Positions 23,338 through 39,530 of a stretch of DNA of 64,000 bases are shown piece by piece (the first letter of the stretch is position 1; every line of letters starts with the position of its first letter). Source of the stretch: Brachionus manjavacas (Eukaryota > Rotifera > Eurotatoria > Ploima > Brachionidae); the NCBI GenBank assembly GCA_019054805.1, contig JAHQIY010000001.1, positions 8,756,501 to 8,820,500 on the forward strand, read 5' to 3'. Below the pieces are notes generated by a model. That model ran no database searches. It was given only the letters and a program-made list of their open reading frames with translations, and was not told the origin of the DNA. Made by a program: the position numbers and the translations under genes.

Positions 23338-24173
23338 ATGAATCAAATTGCTCAAAGAATTTATCACATCATATTCAAATTGTCCAAGATGCTCAAAAAG
23401 TTTACCAATCTAACCGAATGGCTAAAGACATATTCGTTTAAGAAGAAGCATAAAATAGCCTTGACAAGCAAATATCTTTCGGCTTATGTTCAAATAGTCA
23501 CATTTTTATTTTGCATCAATTTGTCCATTTCGATTCCAATTTTTCAAAAAACAAATTCCATTAATAATTTAGTTGGTAAGATTTAAAAAAAATAAGATTA
23601 AAGATAAAATAAATTAATACTCTTAATTAAAGCTGACCATGCAGAAAAAAATTCAATTGAAACTGAGCCTGTTAGTCATACATCCACAAAAAGCTCTGCA
23701 ATGTCAAAATTCATCAAAAATTTAATTCTTTCATTTGACCAAGATTGTAAGTTAATTTGAGGAATTTTTCAAATCGAAAAGTTTAAAGATTTTTTTTTTT
23801 AGCTGATCAGCAATTAAATTATAAAGAACTGAGTCAAATGTTGACAGACGGAACCTTAATGAAAAAGTTCGAGAAAATTCTTCTCAAAAAGCAGGGAACA
23901 ATTTTACAAAAAATTGTGAGCAGCACCATCAACAAAGAACAGACTACCAAAAATAGTCCATTGAAATATTTGACTGATCTGAAGCAAAAAGAAAATACTA
24001 ACTTAAAGTCAAACAAAAAGTCAAAGCTTCTTGAAGAATTTCAAAAAGATGAGGAAGAATACTTCAATGAAATCGGAGACGAATGGAATGGAAACAAAAA
24101 TGCACAAACGGAAACAAAAATTTTCACTTATTCACCGTCAAAAGTAGTTGAACAAGCTAAACAAGTTTCCTAA
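23338..24173 (+). CDS. predicted membrane protein with one EF-hand (3 exons)
   Basis: Exons 23338-23575, 23633-23746 and 23803-24173 (723 nt, 240 residues). Both introns are phase 1, 57 and 56 bases, and both next exons begin CTGA. Residues 46-69 (YLSAYVQIVTFLFCINLSIS...) form one hydrophobic segment, preceded by a very basic stretch (FKKKHK), so a signal-anchor or type II topology is likely. Across the second junction the protein reads FDQDSDQQLNYKEL (114-127), a canonical EF-hand loop with Asp at positions 1, 3, 5 and Glu at 12. The intron cuts inside the loop. The C-terminal half is helical and charged. Met18 is an alternative start. Only one EF-hand is visible, while EF-hands usually come in pairs. 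Family not recognised; a calcium-binding role is inferred from the loop alone. Confidence 0.65.
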
Positions 24174-24727
24174 TAAAAGATAGTTTTAAAACTTTTAGTT
24201 TTGAGGGCGCAATCAAATTTCTTAAGTTTAAAAGTTAATTAATTGATCAGATAAATAATTTCTTTCCAATTTTTAAAAATAATGCTGGAATCAGATTCAA
24301 GCATTTCTGTTGTTTCCAAGTGTTGGTCAAGCTTTTACACTTTACGGAACACTTTTTTAGATCAGAATTTTTGTAGAATCAGATCTTAATTTATTTATTT
24401 TGATTGTTTAATATGCTTGAATGAGATTAATTTTAAATTTTTGAAAGAAAATCTTTTATATTTTTATTTAAATTAAGCAGATATAGAGACATTTTTTAAT
24501 ATTTTTGATCAAATTTTTAATAAAATTAAATAAAAATACGTTTTTTGAACAAAAAACACCTCAACTTGAATAAGACTGAATTGAAAAACGGATAAATTTA
24601 CACCAAAAATCAATCTAAATAAATCTTCCAAATGCTTGGACGATTAGGACTTATTTACCATTAAATTAATTTACTTTAAAATAATACATCGAATCAAAAC
24701 AAAAAAAATTGGTCATATTTTATTGAT
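24174..24727. other. convergent 3' ends
   Basis: Space between the EF-hand gene (+) and the secreted-protein gene (-), both pointing inwards. It would hold both 3'UTRs; no other feature is seen. Confidence 0.35.
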
Positions 24728-25270
24728 CTAACTGTCTTTGAAGCTGTGGAATAGTTCTTTCAAATCACCAATTATTTTCGAATCTTGCGAGTTCTCAGTG
24801 TACAATGCCACAGATTTTATTGGAATTTTCCAGGACTTTTTTTCCAGTCTCTGTAAATTTTTATCAAGCTTGAACACTTTTCTGATAGTAGTCTCAGAAA
24901 ACTGAGGCTGAAAATTCAGGTGGCGCTGTAGTTTGTTCGAGTACAGTTGCTGGTTGAACGACGCAGCTCTTAAAAGGTAATTGATATAGCTGTCTTCGTC
25001 TATTTGCTTTAAAGCACGCTTAGTAGCAGTGTCGAGAAAAGCCGGCTTGTCATCCGCAAACAGGTTGTCGTCTTCGATTTCACCAAGGGCCTCGAAATGA
25101 GTTGGCGACGCTTGCGAGCTCTTCATCAAAAAAACAAGTATAAAAATTATTATCTTGTACCAATAGGTCTTTGTTGTGAGTTTGTTCGAGTATAAAAAAT
25201 CAGAGCCTTTGTTTGCGCTTTTCCGTCTATCTAAAAACCACCAGACACCAAACATTTTTGTATGCAACAC
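24728..25270 (-). CDS. predicted secreted or signal-anchored protein, family unknown
   Basis: Intronless frame of 180 residues with higher G+C than its surroundings, which supports a real gene. Residues 39-48 (KIIIFILVFL) plus KSSQASP look like a signal peptide, but 35 mostly polar residues precede it, so either the true start is different (no Met between 7 and 47) or the segment is a signal anchor. The predicted mature part is acidic at first (EIEDDNLFADD), has a dibasic KR at 84-85 and ends in charged helical sequence. No cysteines follow the hydrophobic segment. A prohormone is conceivable because of the KR, but there is no Gly-Lys-Arg amidation site or repeated peptide, so I do not assign it. 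Confidence 0.5.
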   Translation of the reverse strand: MLHTKMFGVWWFLDRRKSANKGSDFLYSNKLTTKTYWYKIIIFILVFLMKSSQASPTHFEALGEIEDDNLFADDKPAFLDTATKRALKQIDEDSYINYLLRAASFNQQLYSNKLQRHLNFQPQFSETTIRKVFKLDKNLQRLEKKSWKIPIKSVALYTENSQDSKIIGDLKELFHSFKDS

Positions 25271-28200
25271 TTGGTTCTTTTGATGGTAAATATGTTTCTC
25301 TGTATTGCTATGGTTGTATTCAAAAAAAGCTGTTATCTTTTTAGATGACTTTTAAATCATTTTATTACTTGTATCTTAAAAAATTCAACAATATAAGAGT
25401 AATATATATTTTAAATTGTTTTATCTTGAATCATTAAAAAGTTGAAAATAAATTTAAAAATAAAAACAAATTTAAATTTACCACAAAAGATAACTTGAAA
25501 TTTTATAAGGCAAATAAGCTAGATAGAGAAATTCATTGAAAATTTTAACATTTTCTCGACTTTCTATCCAAGACCCATACAAAATGAAATAATATTTTTT
25601 TAGGCTCTATAAAAAATATTTCGAGATCCTCAATTTTTGACACATATTTTTTAACACCGGAATTAAGTTCAAAATTGAATCATTTTACGCAAAAACTCAA
25701 CTCAAATCAAACTTAGTTACGCAATATTAAATTGGCAATTTCTGGCATACGATTATCTCTAAAATCATCAATCCTTTAAATTGTCAGCTTATTAAAAAAA
25801 TTAAATATTCTTTTTCAAATCAATTGAAAAATTAAATAATAAACATTAGTTTTTTAAGTATCTAATTTAAGGAATAAATTATTTTAAGGTACTACTATGA
25901 ATAGCTCTTTGCTTAAAGTTCATTTATAAATTTAGAAAAAATTTGCTACGATAAAATGAATAAGCTTTTAATTAAATATTCGTTGATAAGACTTTTGTTG
26001 TTATAATTCAAAATTTTAAGGTCTACAAACTTGATTTTTGAAATTTTTTTGTTTTAAAGGTTCTATCGAATTTTTGTTGATACCGATTAGTTATAAATAG
26101 GTGGCCATAAGCAATAAAACTAGACGTTAATTGTTTTAAATAATTCATTTAAATAACTCTTAAAATATCATCTTAATCACCTGATGAGTAATTTTTTCAA
26201 TTTTATAATATTTTTTATAACTGGGACATTTGAGCTCAGACTAAATAATTATCGGTGATATATTCTCTTAAAAAAATTAATTTTACTTTGCCAAAATTAA
26301 TTTATGCTTATTCTTAGTAATGTTTAAAACTGGTTCCAAGCAACTAAAAACGGTCATTATTACAAACCAAGACTTTGGAATAATTTGGCCAAGTCTTCGA
26401 ATGAAATTTTTGGAATTCTTTTTCACAATTTTGTAGTTCAGTTATCTAATTTATATTTCAGACAAAATTTGGATAATTAAGATAGTTGGGCTATTTGGTA
26501 ATATCAAAATCGGTTTAAAGAAATTTTCATTATACTTTATTTAGATGCAAAAATTTATTTTTACAAAAACAACACATGATCATATTTTTGTAATTAATTT
26601 TCTATAAAGTTGAAATTTTTATATCATAAAGTCAGTAAATCGTTAAAATAAATTAAACTGATATTTCTCAGGAAAAGAGGCTTTTCTTTTTTAAAATATT
26701 TTGAAAAATTAAAAAGTTTGTTGCAAAACATTCTTGACTTAACAAACCAAAATTGCTTCAATTTTTCTATATTATTAATTTTTGGCCGAAAAAATAATAA
26801 TTAAAAATAGCTGATCTTCGAAAGGCGAAAAACGATTTCATGCAAAAGCTTGGTAGAATTATTACAAAATATTTAAAAAAATAATTTCAATAAAAAAAAG
26901 TTGCCATTTCCTTAAAAAAAATAGTAACGCAAATTTATAAATAAAAATAAAACAAAACCTTCAAGTATTTATTGGTCTACTATTACATAACAATTTCGAT
27001 TTTTGATTCATTATCAAAGTTTAATAATTTGTCAAGTAATAATGATCTACTTAAATATTTAATCATTTTTAGTTTTAACAAATGATTAAATCTAAAAATT
27101 ACTTTTAACTTTTAAATAATTAATATTTTTACATTAAAATAAAAAGATTCACTGAAAGTTTCTAATTTCTTGTTGATTCTTATTTGTAAGGCAATTTGAA
27201 ATGTTCCAAATACTAAAGCAACTAATGAAAAATTTTTGATTTTTAAATATTTAAAAATTACTTTTAAATGCTACGAGAAAACCCTGAATTTTTGACAAAA
27301 TTCGAATAAAATATTTATAACAAGCTATTTTTGTCTTTTTTTACATATCCTTTTTTAACTTTAAAGAAATTCACGTTAAATTTTATAAAATCGCTAAATA
27401 ACAAGGGGTTTTTAATGCTTGATTATTTTTTGCTTAAATAGAAAATTTCCTGAAAAGATATTCAAAATACTATTTTTTAATTTTGTGTGATCAACAATTA
27501 GCACAGAGAAAATATTTACTTAAAATATGTATAAATATTATTTAAATAGAAAGTATTAAAGTAGTGGTTGCTTTCTTCAAAAAAAAAATACAAAATTTAA
27601 CATTCGTTAAGTTCATTTTTTTTTTTAAATTAAATTTTTTTTTTACGATTTGTATCTAGACTTTTGTAGATTATTTATATTCAAAATGAGTCTTTGTTTC
27701 AGTTTAATTTAAAGAAATGAAACTTAAATGCCGTCAATGCGTAAAGTAAACATTATTTAAGTATTAAAATTTTAATTAGATTCTCAATTGAACAGACTTT
27801 GTGTATTAAGACAAAGTAATTTTTTGGCAAATAAAATATTTAAAAATAACTCGATAAAATTTACATGGGCGAAGGCATTTGTAAAAATAAAATCTAATCT
27901 AATTGCTCAAAAATAAACTCTAATAGGATAATTAAACTTAATTTAAGAAAATTCATCCACGTTCTTTTGCTTACGCAAGTCAAAATATCAAAAATCAAAA
28001 TTTTTTAGAATACTTTGATCAATTTTTTAAATTTTATATTTTAAAAAATATGTCAAAAATAAAAAAAAAAAAAACCTAAAATAACTCTGGGAAAAGATGA
28101 ACGGATCAAGTTAACTCTTTTCTTTTTAACCCTTAAAAGCCGGGATAATCTTAAATTAGGCATGTTACCAAAAAGCTTAAGGAAAAAAAGAAAGCAAAAC

Positions 28201-29099
28201 TTTTAAAACTTCAATTTGAGTCAGTTCCTAGAAAAATTTCAAAAATCAAAAAATTGAGTACACTAAAAGACTTAAATTGTAAAATTTAACAAATATCAAA
28301 ACTAGAAGTAAGAAAGGCGACTTTATTCAGCTCTTCAAATCATAAATGAATATCAAACATAGAATGTGTCTTTTGGAAAATTGGTTTTGTAATTTGGTTT
28401 TTTTTAAAACATTAGAATTGAAATTTCTAACTTCTTTTTATTATTGGTACCACTTACCGAAAATTTTTTGAAATCTACAGCAAAAAAAAGATTTGAGTTA
28501 TTCATGAATTTAATTTTTTATTTAAATATTTAAATTTTTTTCCAAAAGTACTTAAATTTTTTTAAAAAAAATCCCAAAAGTATGAGAAATGATTCAAATT
28601 GATGAGATTAATTAAATATAAACGATAAAAATGTTGCCTACGTTATTTGCCCATTTAGACAAAAAAACGATTCTTTCGAATCACTCTAAATTATAAAAAA
28701 TGCAATAAAATATTTTATTAGACAAAATATCCTTTATAATATGTGATAATCACCTAAAAGAGAGTATATAGAATTTAAAAAATGTTCTTTAGTAAAAAAT
28801 AATTTTTCAACATTTAAAGATTGAAAAATTTTAAAATAATTAAAAATCGTTTTTTTTTTGGAATAATTCTCTATTGGCGTGAAGCTTTTTCATTATCAAA
28901 TTATCTAAAAAAAAATTATAAATAAATTAAAAAGATCATACATTTTAAATACAATTTATTTATTCAAACTACAAAAATTAAATTAAAACTGAATAAGAAA
29001 AGTAAATACAAATTTATTGATTAAAAATTAGACAAAAAATTATTTATATTCTATATTTAATAAAATTAAGAAAAAACTAGACCGATTTGAATAAAAAAA
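25271..29099. other. intergenic, 3.8 kb
   Basis: A/T-rich sequence between the secreted-protein gene and the 3' end of FAK. I find no coding frame, RNA gene or repeat end here. Confidence 0.35.
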
Positions 29100-34167
<5,068 letters not shown>

Positions 34168-34772
34168 TCTGTCTACAAAAATAAGATTCGGTTTAGAGTA
34201 TACTTTGCTTATGGGCAATCTTTAGTCTTGAATCATTTCAAGAACAACTCTTTTATAATTTTTAAACGAATAGACCCTAAACATAGAAATAAATTAGTTT
34301 AGTTGAAATAAAAAAGCAAACTTGAAAACAAATTTCAAAATTGTAATAGCTATTTCAATCACTTTCTAGGTTTTAGGAAGTTGTTTGTGGTTGAGAGGAA
34401 AGTGTTTTTTTTTCAAAAATAAACTTGAAAATTATGATGATTCAAAATTTTATGCAAATTGAAAAATAGTTTTTGAAAAATAAAGACAATTAGAATTCTC
34501 TTAATTGAACGCGGCTTTAAACGCTGCGAGTTTAAAGAGAAATTTTTAGTGGATAAATTTTAAGGTAAAATAATTGATTCTGAGCAAATTTAATTATGTA
34601 TTTTATCTATTTATTTAAAAAAAACATTTGGCCAAAATACTGAATTTTTGTTAATTATAAAATGTGCAAAGTTACTTGAATTTAATGTAATTGCTCAATT
34701 TAAATTTTTATTTTTATAAATACAAATCTTTTACTTCTAATTTGGATTGCTATTTTTTTAGATTTTTCAGAG
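34168..34772. promoter_or_regulatory. shared upstream region of FAK (-) and RAE1 (+)
   Basis: The two genes diverge from this 605-base interval, so it must hold both promoters. Acceptor-like TTTTTGTAG (minus, ending at 34173) and TTTTTCAG (plus, ending at 34770) sit 5 and 2 bases before the two start codons. No TATA or initiator element can be singled out in such A/T sequence. Confidence 0.4.
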
Positions 34773-35792
34773 ATGTCAGGTATTGAAGTAGTACAGCCAC
34801 CCGAAGACAGTATTAGCTGTTTGAAATTTAGTCCAGAAGCTATTCCTCAGACTTTTTTGATCGGCACATCGTGGGCTAATGATATTCGCTGTTGGGAAAT
34901 AGAAGACAATGGTAAGACAGTGCCCAAAGCGATAAAAAACCATGACGCTCCTATACTGAGCGCTTGCTGGAGCCAAGACGGCACCAAAGTGTTCACAGCG
35001 TCATGTGACAAAACCGCCAAAATGTGGGACTTGCAAGCAAACCAATTTGTGCAGATTGCGCAGCACGATGCGCCCATAAAAACTATTCACCACATAGTCC
35101 GTCCAAATTATTCATGTGTAATGACAGGCAGCTGGGACAAGACACTGAAATTTTGGGATCTCAGATCACCCACTCCACTAGGTGTCATTCAATTGCCAGA
35201 AAGATGCTATTGCGCAGACGTAAGTGGACCGATGGCAATCGTGAGTGGTGCTAACAGGTTCATAAAAGTATACAATCTTGACAATAAACCCCAGGAAGTC
35301 AAGACCATAGACAGTCCGCTCAAATACCAGCATAGATGTGTGAGCATCTTTTTGGACAAGAACAAAAATCCAACTGGCTTTGCGCTAGGATCAATTGAGG
35401 GTCGTGTAGCCATCCAATATGTAGATACACCGAATCCGAAGGATAATTTTACATTCAAGTGTCATCGTAGTCAACAGACAACCACATCGCAACCACAGGA
35501 TATTTATGCCGTGAACGATATTGCATTTCATCCCATTTACATGACCTTGGCTACTGTTGGTAGCGATGGTAAGTTTAGCTTTTGGGACAAAGATGCTAGA
35601 ACTAAGCTAAAAACTCCGGATTTGCCAGGTGATCAACCGATCACTTGTTGTGCTATTGATGCTCGCGGAAAAATATTCGCATATGCTTTAAGCTATGATT
35701 GGCACAAAGGACACGAGTTTAACAATCCGAATAAGAAAAATCAAATAAATTTGTTTGACTGTGCCGAGCTAAAGCCAAAAAATAGAACATAG
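34773..35792 (+). CDS. RAE1: mRNA export factor RAE1 (WD40 protein), intronless
   Basis: Seven-bladed WD40 propeller that binds the GLEBS motif of NUP98 at the nuclear pore and works in mRNA export and spindle assembly. 339 residues, one exon. Near-identical family blocks are visible: [127 protein letters not shown]-like [11 protein letters not shown]. It lacks the short Gly/Thr-rich N-terminal extension of human RAE1 and starts near the first blade. The ATG lies 2 bases after a TTTTTCAG acceptor-like sequence. Codon use is richer in G+C than the flanks. Confidence 0.97.
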   Translation: MSGIEVVQPPEDSISCLKFSPEAIPQTFLIGTSWANDIRCWEIEDNGKTVPKAIKNHDAPILSACWSQDGTKVFTASCDKTAKMWDLQANQFVQIAQHDAPIKTIHHIVRPNYSCVMTGSWDKTLKFWDLRSPTPLGVIQLPERCYCADVSGPMAIVSGANRFIKVYNLDNKPQEVKTIDSPLKYQHRCVSIFLDKNKNPTGFALGSIEGRVAIQYVDTPNPKDNFTFKCHRSQQTTTSQPQDIYAVNDIAFHPIYMTLATVGSDGKFSFWDKDARTKLKTPDLPGDQPITCCAIDARGKIFAYALSYDWHKGHEFNNPNKKNQINLFDCAELKPKNRT

Positions 35793-36220
35793 ACAAAAAA
35801 TTTAGATAAAAAAATATCAATTTGCCTTTATTTTTTCGACTAATCGAGTAGAATAACTTTGAACATTTTTTTAAATAATTTTTTTTTCCTAAAACAAAAT
35901 AAAAATAAAATGATTTTGAAATTTTGAAAATTAATTTTGCCTTAATTTAGGCTCTCTTAAAATAGGGCTTTTTAATTTATAAATTTCAATTTTGTAAATA
36001 ATTTAAAATAAAAAATTTTAATTACATTTTTTTAAACTAAAAATAATTAATCAATTATGTGAATGAGAAAAATGAATGCAAACTTTTTCTGATTAATGTT
36101 AAATAAGTACTGTTTATTTTTCAATTTTTTTCGCACAATAAATTGATTAGAATAAAGTTTTAATGAAAAATTTTTGATTAAAAAAATTTTAAAATATACT
36201 AAAAATAGCTAATTTTCAGA
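35793..36220. other. RAE1-VPS36 intergenic region
   Basis: A 428-base gap between two genes on the same strand. It contains AATAAA-like signals (about 35897-35915) for RAE1, and ends in AATTTTCAG, an acceptor-like site 1 base before the VPS36 start. An operon resolved by trans-splicing is possible but the gap is long; separate promoters are equally plausible. Confidence 0.35.
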
Positions 36221-37429
36221 ATGAACTGTGTAAAATGGTCAAATGGTCAACTTTTAATCAATGAAGAAGATATATACGAGCAATCAGCCGTGACAATATA
36301 TAATTTAGAAGAAAAAACAGGATTCCAAAAAGGTCGTCTTCAAATAACAAGCCACCGGCTTTTATGGTTCGATCAAAATGATAGACACTGTGTTTTGGAG
36401 ATAAATTTATCGCAAATAAAGAATGCAGAACTGAAACAAATGCAAAATAGATCAAAAAGCTCCAAATTCAATGAACAAATTTTTCCCAGAATTCGACTCT
36501 TGCTTGAAAAGCCAGTGGATCGAAAAAATTTGGTAGATGACATGTCTTCATATCCCGAGTCATTTATTTATTTCGATTTCGAATATGGCGGTCATAATGA
36601 ATTTTTTCAAATACTAAACAATCAGATGAATAGGAAAAAATGGAATTCTACATCAGATCAAAATTTGTTGGGTACAAAAATACAGAATATTGGAGTGAGT
36701 GGTATTCAGCGTCAAATTCAAGATAGGCTTAATCAGCAAGATCAACAAATAAATGAGTCGTTCAGAGATTTAAGCAAGTTGATGAATCAGGCCAAAGAAA
36801 TGGTCAGTCTATCGAATGTTTTAATCAGCAAAATAAATAAATCAGCGCTTAATTGTAGCGAAAACGAAGAAACAGATGACATTAAAAAATTAAAAGGCTA
36901 CTTTTTAAATATGGGCTTGATTGATAATCCAGTTACAAAAGAATCCAGTGGGTCCAAATACCACAAAGCTTTGGCCCTTGAGATAAACAGCAATTTTAGT
37001 AAGACAATTAGTGAAAGTGGCGGGATAATGACTTTGGCCGATCTTTTTTGTAAACTGAACCGTGCCAGAGGTATAGCTGGTCTAATTTCTGCTGAGGACT
37101 TGCTGATCGCATGCAAAGAATTGAATAAATTAAACTATAATTTGAAGTATTCTGTTTACAAGGATTTAAATTTGCATGTAGTTGAAATAAATAGTGATCA
37201 GCTTAATGAAAAAAATATGAAAAAAGTAGAGAATTATGTTGAACGAAATGAATATTTAACGCCGTATGCTTTGAGCAAATTGATGAGTTGTAATTTAATT
37301 GTGGCCAAAAAGCTTCTGTTAGATGGTGAAAAAATCGGAAAACTCTGCCGTGATGAAACTAATATTGATCTAAGGTTCTGTAAAAACTTATTTCTACACC
37401 AGCCAGATGAAAAACGAATTTTAAATTAA
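36221..37429 (+). CDS. VPS36: ESCRT-II subunit VPS36, intronless
   Basis: VPS36 joins VPS22 and VPS25 in ESCRT-II, which sorts ubiquitinated membrane proteins on endosomes. 402 residues. Residues 1 to about 140 form the GLUE domain that binds phosphoinositide and ubiquitin (NEEDIYEQ, GFQKGRLQITSHRLLWFD, FIYFDFEYGGHNEFF). A linker with a short helix (about 160-205) follows. From about 215 on are the two winged-helix domains of the EAP30/Vps36 fold (GIMTLADLFCKLNRARGIAGLISAEDLLIACKELN). There is no zinc finger insert in the GLUE domain, as in animals and unlike yeast. ATG at 36221 fits the family N-terminus exactly (human starts similarly, before a Trp). Confidence 0.95.
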   Translation: MNCVKWSNGQLLINEEDIYEQSAVTIYNLEEKTGFQKGRLQITSHRLLWFDQNDRHCVLEINLSQIKNAELKQMQNRSKSSKFNEQIFPRIRLLLEKPVDRKNLVDDMSSYPESFIYFDFEYGGHNEFFQILNNQMNRKKWNSTSDQNLLGTKIQNIGVSGIQRQIQDRLNQQDQQINESFRDLSKLMNQAKEMVSLSNVLISKINKSALNCSENEETDDIKKLKGYFLNMGLIDNPVTKESSGSKYHKALALEINSNFSKTISESGGIMTLADLFCKLNRARGIAGLISAEDLLIACKELNKLNYNLKYSVYKDLNLHVVEINSDQLNEKNMKKVENYVERNEYLTPYALSKLMSCNLIVAKKLLLDGEKIGKLCRDETNIDLRFCKNLFLHQPDEKRILN

Positions 37430-38019
37430 ATCAAAATTTTCTTTTTAAAAAAATTTTTAAATTAAGAGATTCATTCATGGTAAACTATATAACTGGAATA
37501 ATATTTTCCTTAGTGTAATTTTTTTTATAAATAAAAACAAAAGAGGCTGCCTAAGTCGTGAATCTTTAACAAAATTCGCTGCCAAATCAATTAGTTGAAG
37601 CCCCTAATGTTAACAGCTTTAAAGCAGGCTTTGATTGCTGGATGAGCAGCAATCAATCACATCAGCTGTCAGCTATAGTCAAAACTACTACTACTACTGC
37701 TACTACTAATACTACTTCAATGATTTTATGGCCATTTTTGTATATTACAAGAATAATTTATGTTGTTATCTGTATTAAAAATATTAAATCTTTCAAAACA
37801 AAACTTTTTTAATCATTATTTACAATTTTTAAGCGATTTATAAAATATTTTTTCTAACTAAAACACTAAATTTTGTAAAAATCGTCATTTTTAGGCATTT
37901 TTCGACAATAAGGACATGTCGCATAAGTCGAAAAAGATCAAAATGAAAATTAGTGTTCGATACATTAGAACATGTCACTATAGCCGAATCACCTATTGAC
38001 GGTGGCTGTTAATACGACT
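37430..38019. repeat. hairpin and (ACT)n microsatellite in intergenic DNA
   Basis: Contains a perfect 8-bp stem GATTGCTG / CAGCAATC (37633-37640, 37647-37654) with a 6-base loop, and an imperfect (ACT)n run at 37684-37717. At 37905-37945 is an imperfect palindrome built on TTTTTCGAC and GTCGAAAAA. No coding region. Confidence 0.5.
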
Positions 38020-39057
38020 GACTATTATTTATTTATTTATTTGTTTTCTGTACCGAGCTAAAGCTCCTTCAGAATAAATTAAAAATAAAATAAAAAAAAT
38101 AAAATAAAAATAAAATTAAAGTAAATAAAATTAGATAAAAAAAAAAAGAATCAAAATAGAGTAAATAAGCTAAAAAAAATTAAAGTTGAAAAGACATAAA
38201 TTGGAAAAGATTGTTTCATGTGGCACATGTTTAAATAGTTCAAGTTTCAGGAAAAAAAGAAGAAATAGTAAGGTAGCAATTACACAATGGAGTTGGGTAT
38301 TCAATATATCATGATTCGAAACCTTCTTTGTATTCTTTCACCAGTCTTTCAACCAATGGAATAGAATGACTCAGTCCTGTCCCAACATATTTCTCGCTCA
38401 ACTCAAAAAGACGATTCGAGACTGTTAGTAATTTTAGTTTATTAAAAGCTTCATGTTGCACGATGTTGGAGGGAGTATCATATTTTAACTTAAGAATAGA
38501 TCTTACTGCTGTATTCTGAATTGCTTGTAGTTTTTTGATATTATTTTCTGAAAATGAATTTAAGCAAGGAAAAGAATAGTCTAGAATCGATCCGACTAAA
38601 GATTTACATAAATTTCCTAGTGTGTTTTGATTGAGACCCCATTTTTTGTTTGACAATATCTTAATAATATTTAGCCTTTTGTTGCAGCGTTCTTTAATTT
38701 CGTCTACTAGTGTATTAAAGTTTAACTTAGAATCAAATTTAATACCAAGAGACTTGATTTCTTTTTGGCTCACTATTCTGTTTCCATAAATTTTTAAGTT
38801 TAGATTATCACTCTCTTTTTTGTACCTAGAGAAGACTACTGAACACGACTTTTCAACTGATATCTTCATTTTCCATTTAATAAGCCATTGTTCTAGTTCG
38901 TTGGTGTATTTATTAATCTTATTTTCTAGGTTCCCTTTCTTGTTATAAATGAAGAATGCAACTAGATCATCTGCGAAAAGCAGAGAGTATTCATTATTTG
39001 TTTTGTTTCTTTTTGGGATGTCATTAATATAAATACTAAATAAAAGAGGATGAAAAG
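38020..39057 (-). mobile_element. LINE family A, 5'-truncated copy with RT palm/thumb
   Basis: On the minus strand one frame runs from about 39057 to the stop at 38309 without interruption, including HPLLFSIYINDIP, the catalytic box LFADDLVAFF, and the thumb (SLGIKFDSKLNF, LNSFSENNIKKLQAIQNTAVRSILKLKYD). Below this lies the 3'UTR with the hairpin GGAGC TTTA GCTC and an (AAAT)n tail at 38020-38040. The element is cut at its 5' end inside the RT domain, after motif VPQG. A second copy (51676-55345) and an almost identical 3'UTR (61375-61550) are in the window, so the family was active recently. Jockey/CR1-like, exact clade not set. Confidence 0.8.
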
Positions 39058-39424
39058 AGTTATCATTTTTATACTTTAGGTTAGAGTTCTACTCATTTAA
39101 CTCATTTTTTTCATTTTACTCATTTTATACATTTTGCTCATTAGTTGATCTTTGGTGTCAAAAGGTTGAATAAAATTTTTGAAAAATTCTATAAAATTTG
39201 CTATCATTTTTATCAAAAATATTTATAAAAGATTAAATAGTTATTGATCATTCTTTAATAAATGATTCATCAATGATTAAAAATTGATTCAAAGTAACAA
39301 AATTGAGCACATTATTTCCCTTCCCTGCTAATTTCAATAAACTTTTCGCCTATTCTATTAAAAAATAGACCCCCAAATCAAAATAAAAGCTAATTTAATA
39401 AAAAAACCTTTACATTGTGCTTAC

Positions 39425-39530
39425 CCAAAACCCTAAACCAGGGCTTCGCGCCGGACCCCTTTGGCCTTAGCCGCTGTTACCTATACCTGGTCAGTGATCC
39501 GGATCTCGACTGGCTGCACCTGCTTCTAAT
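39425..39530. other. isolated GC-rich island
   Basis: A stretch of roughly 100 bases that is about 60% G+C (55 of 90 at 39431-39520) in an otherwise very A/T-rich region. It includes CCCTAAACCAGGGCTTCGCG and TGATCCGGATC. The plus strand is open through it (AWKWARD frame containing GFAPDPFGLSRCYLYLV) from about 39400 to a stop near 39566, but no start Met is present and no family is recognised. Origin unknown. Confidence 0.4.

Noticed and set aside
34200..34270. possible upstream FAK exon starting MFRVYSFKNYKRVV on the minus strand
   Set aside because: It runs into a stop with no usable donor in the phase needed to join 34172, so it is more likely untranslated or unrelated.
37633..37700. hairpin as a Helitron 3' end or hammerhead ribozyme
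   Set aside because: No CTRR terminus after the stem and no CTGATGA...GAAA core; the loop word GATGAG is only superficially similar.
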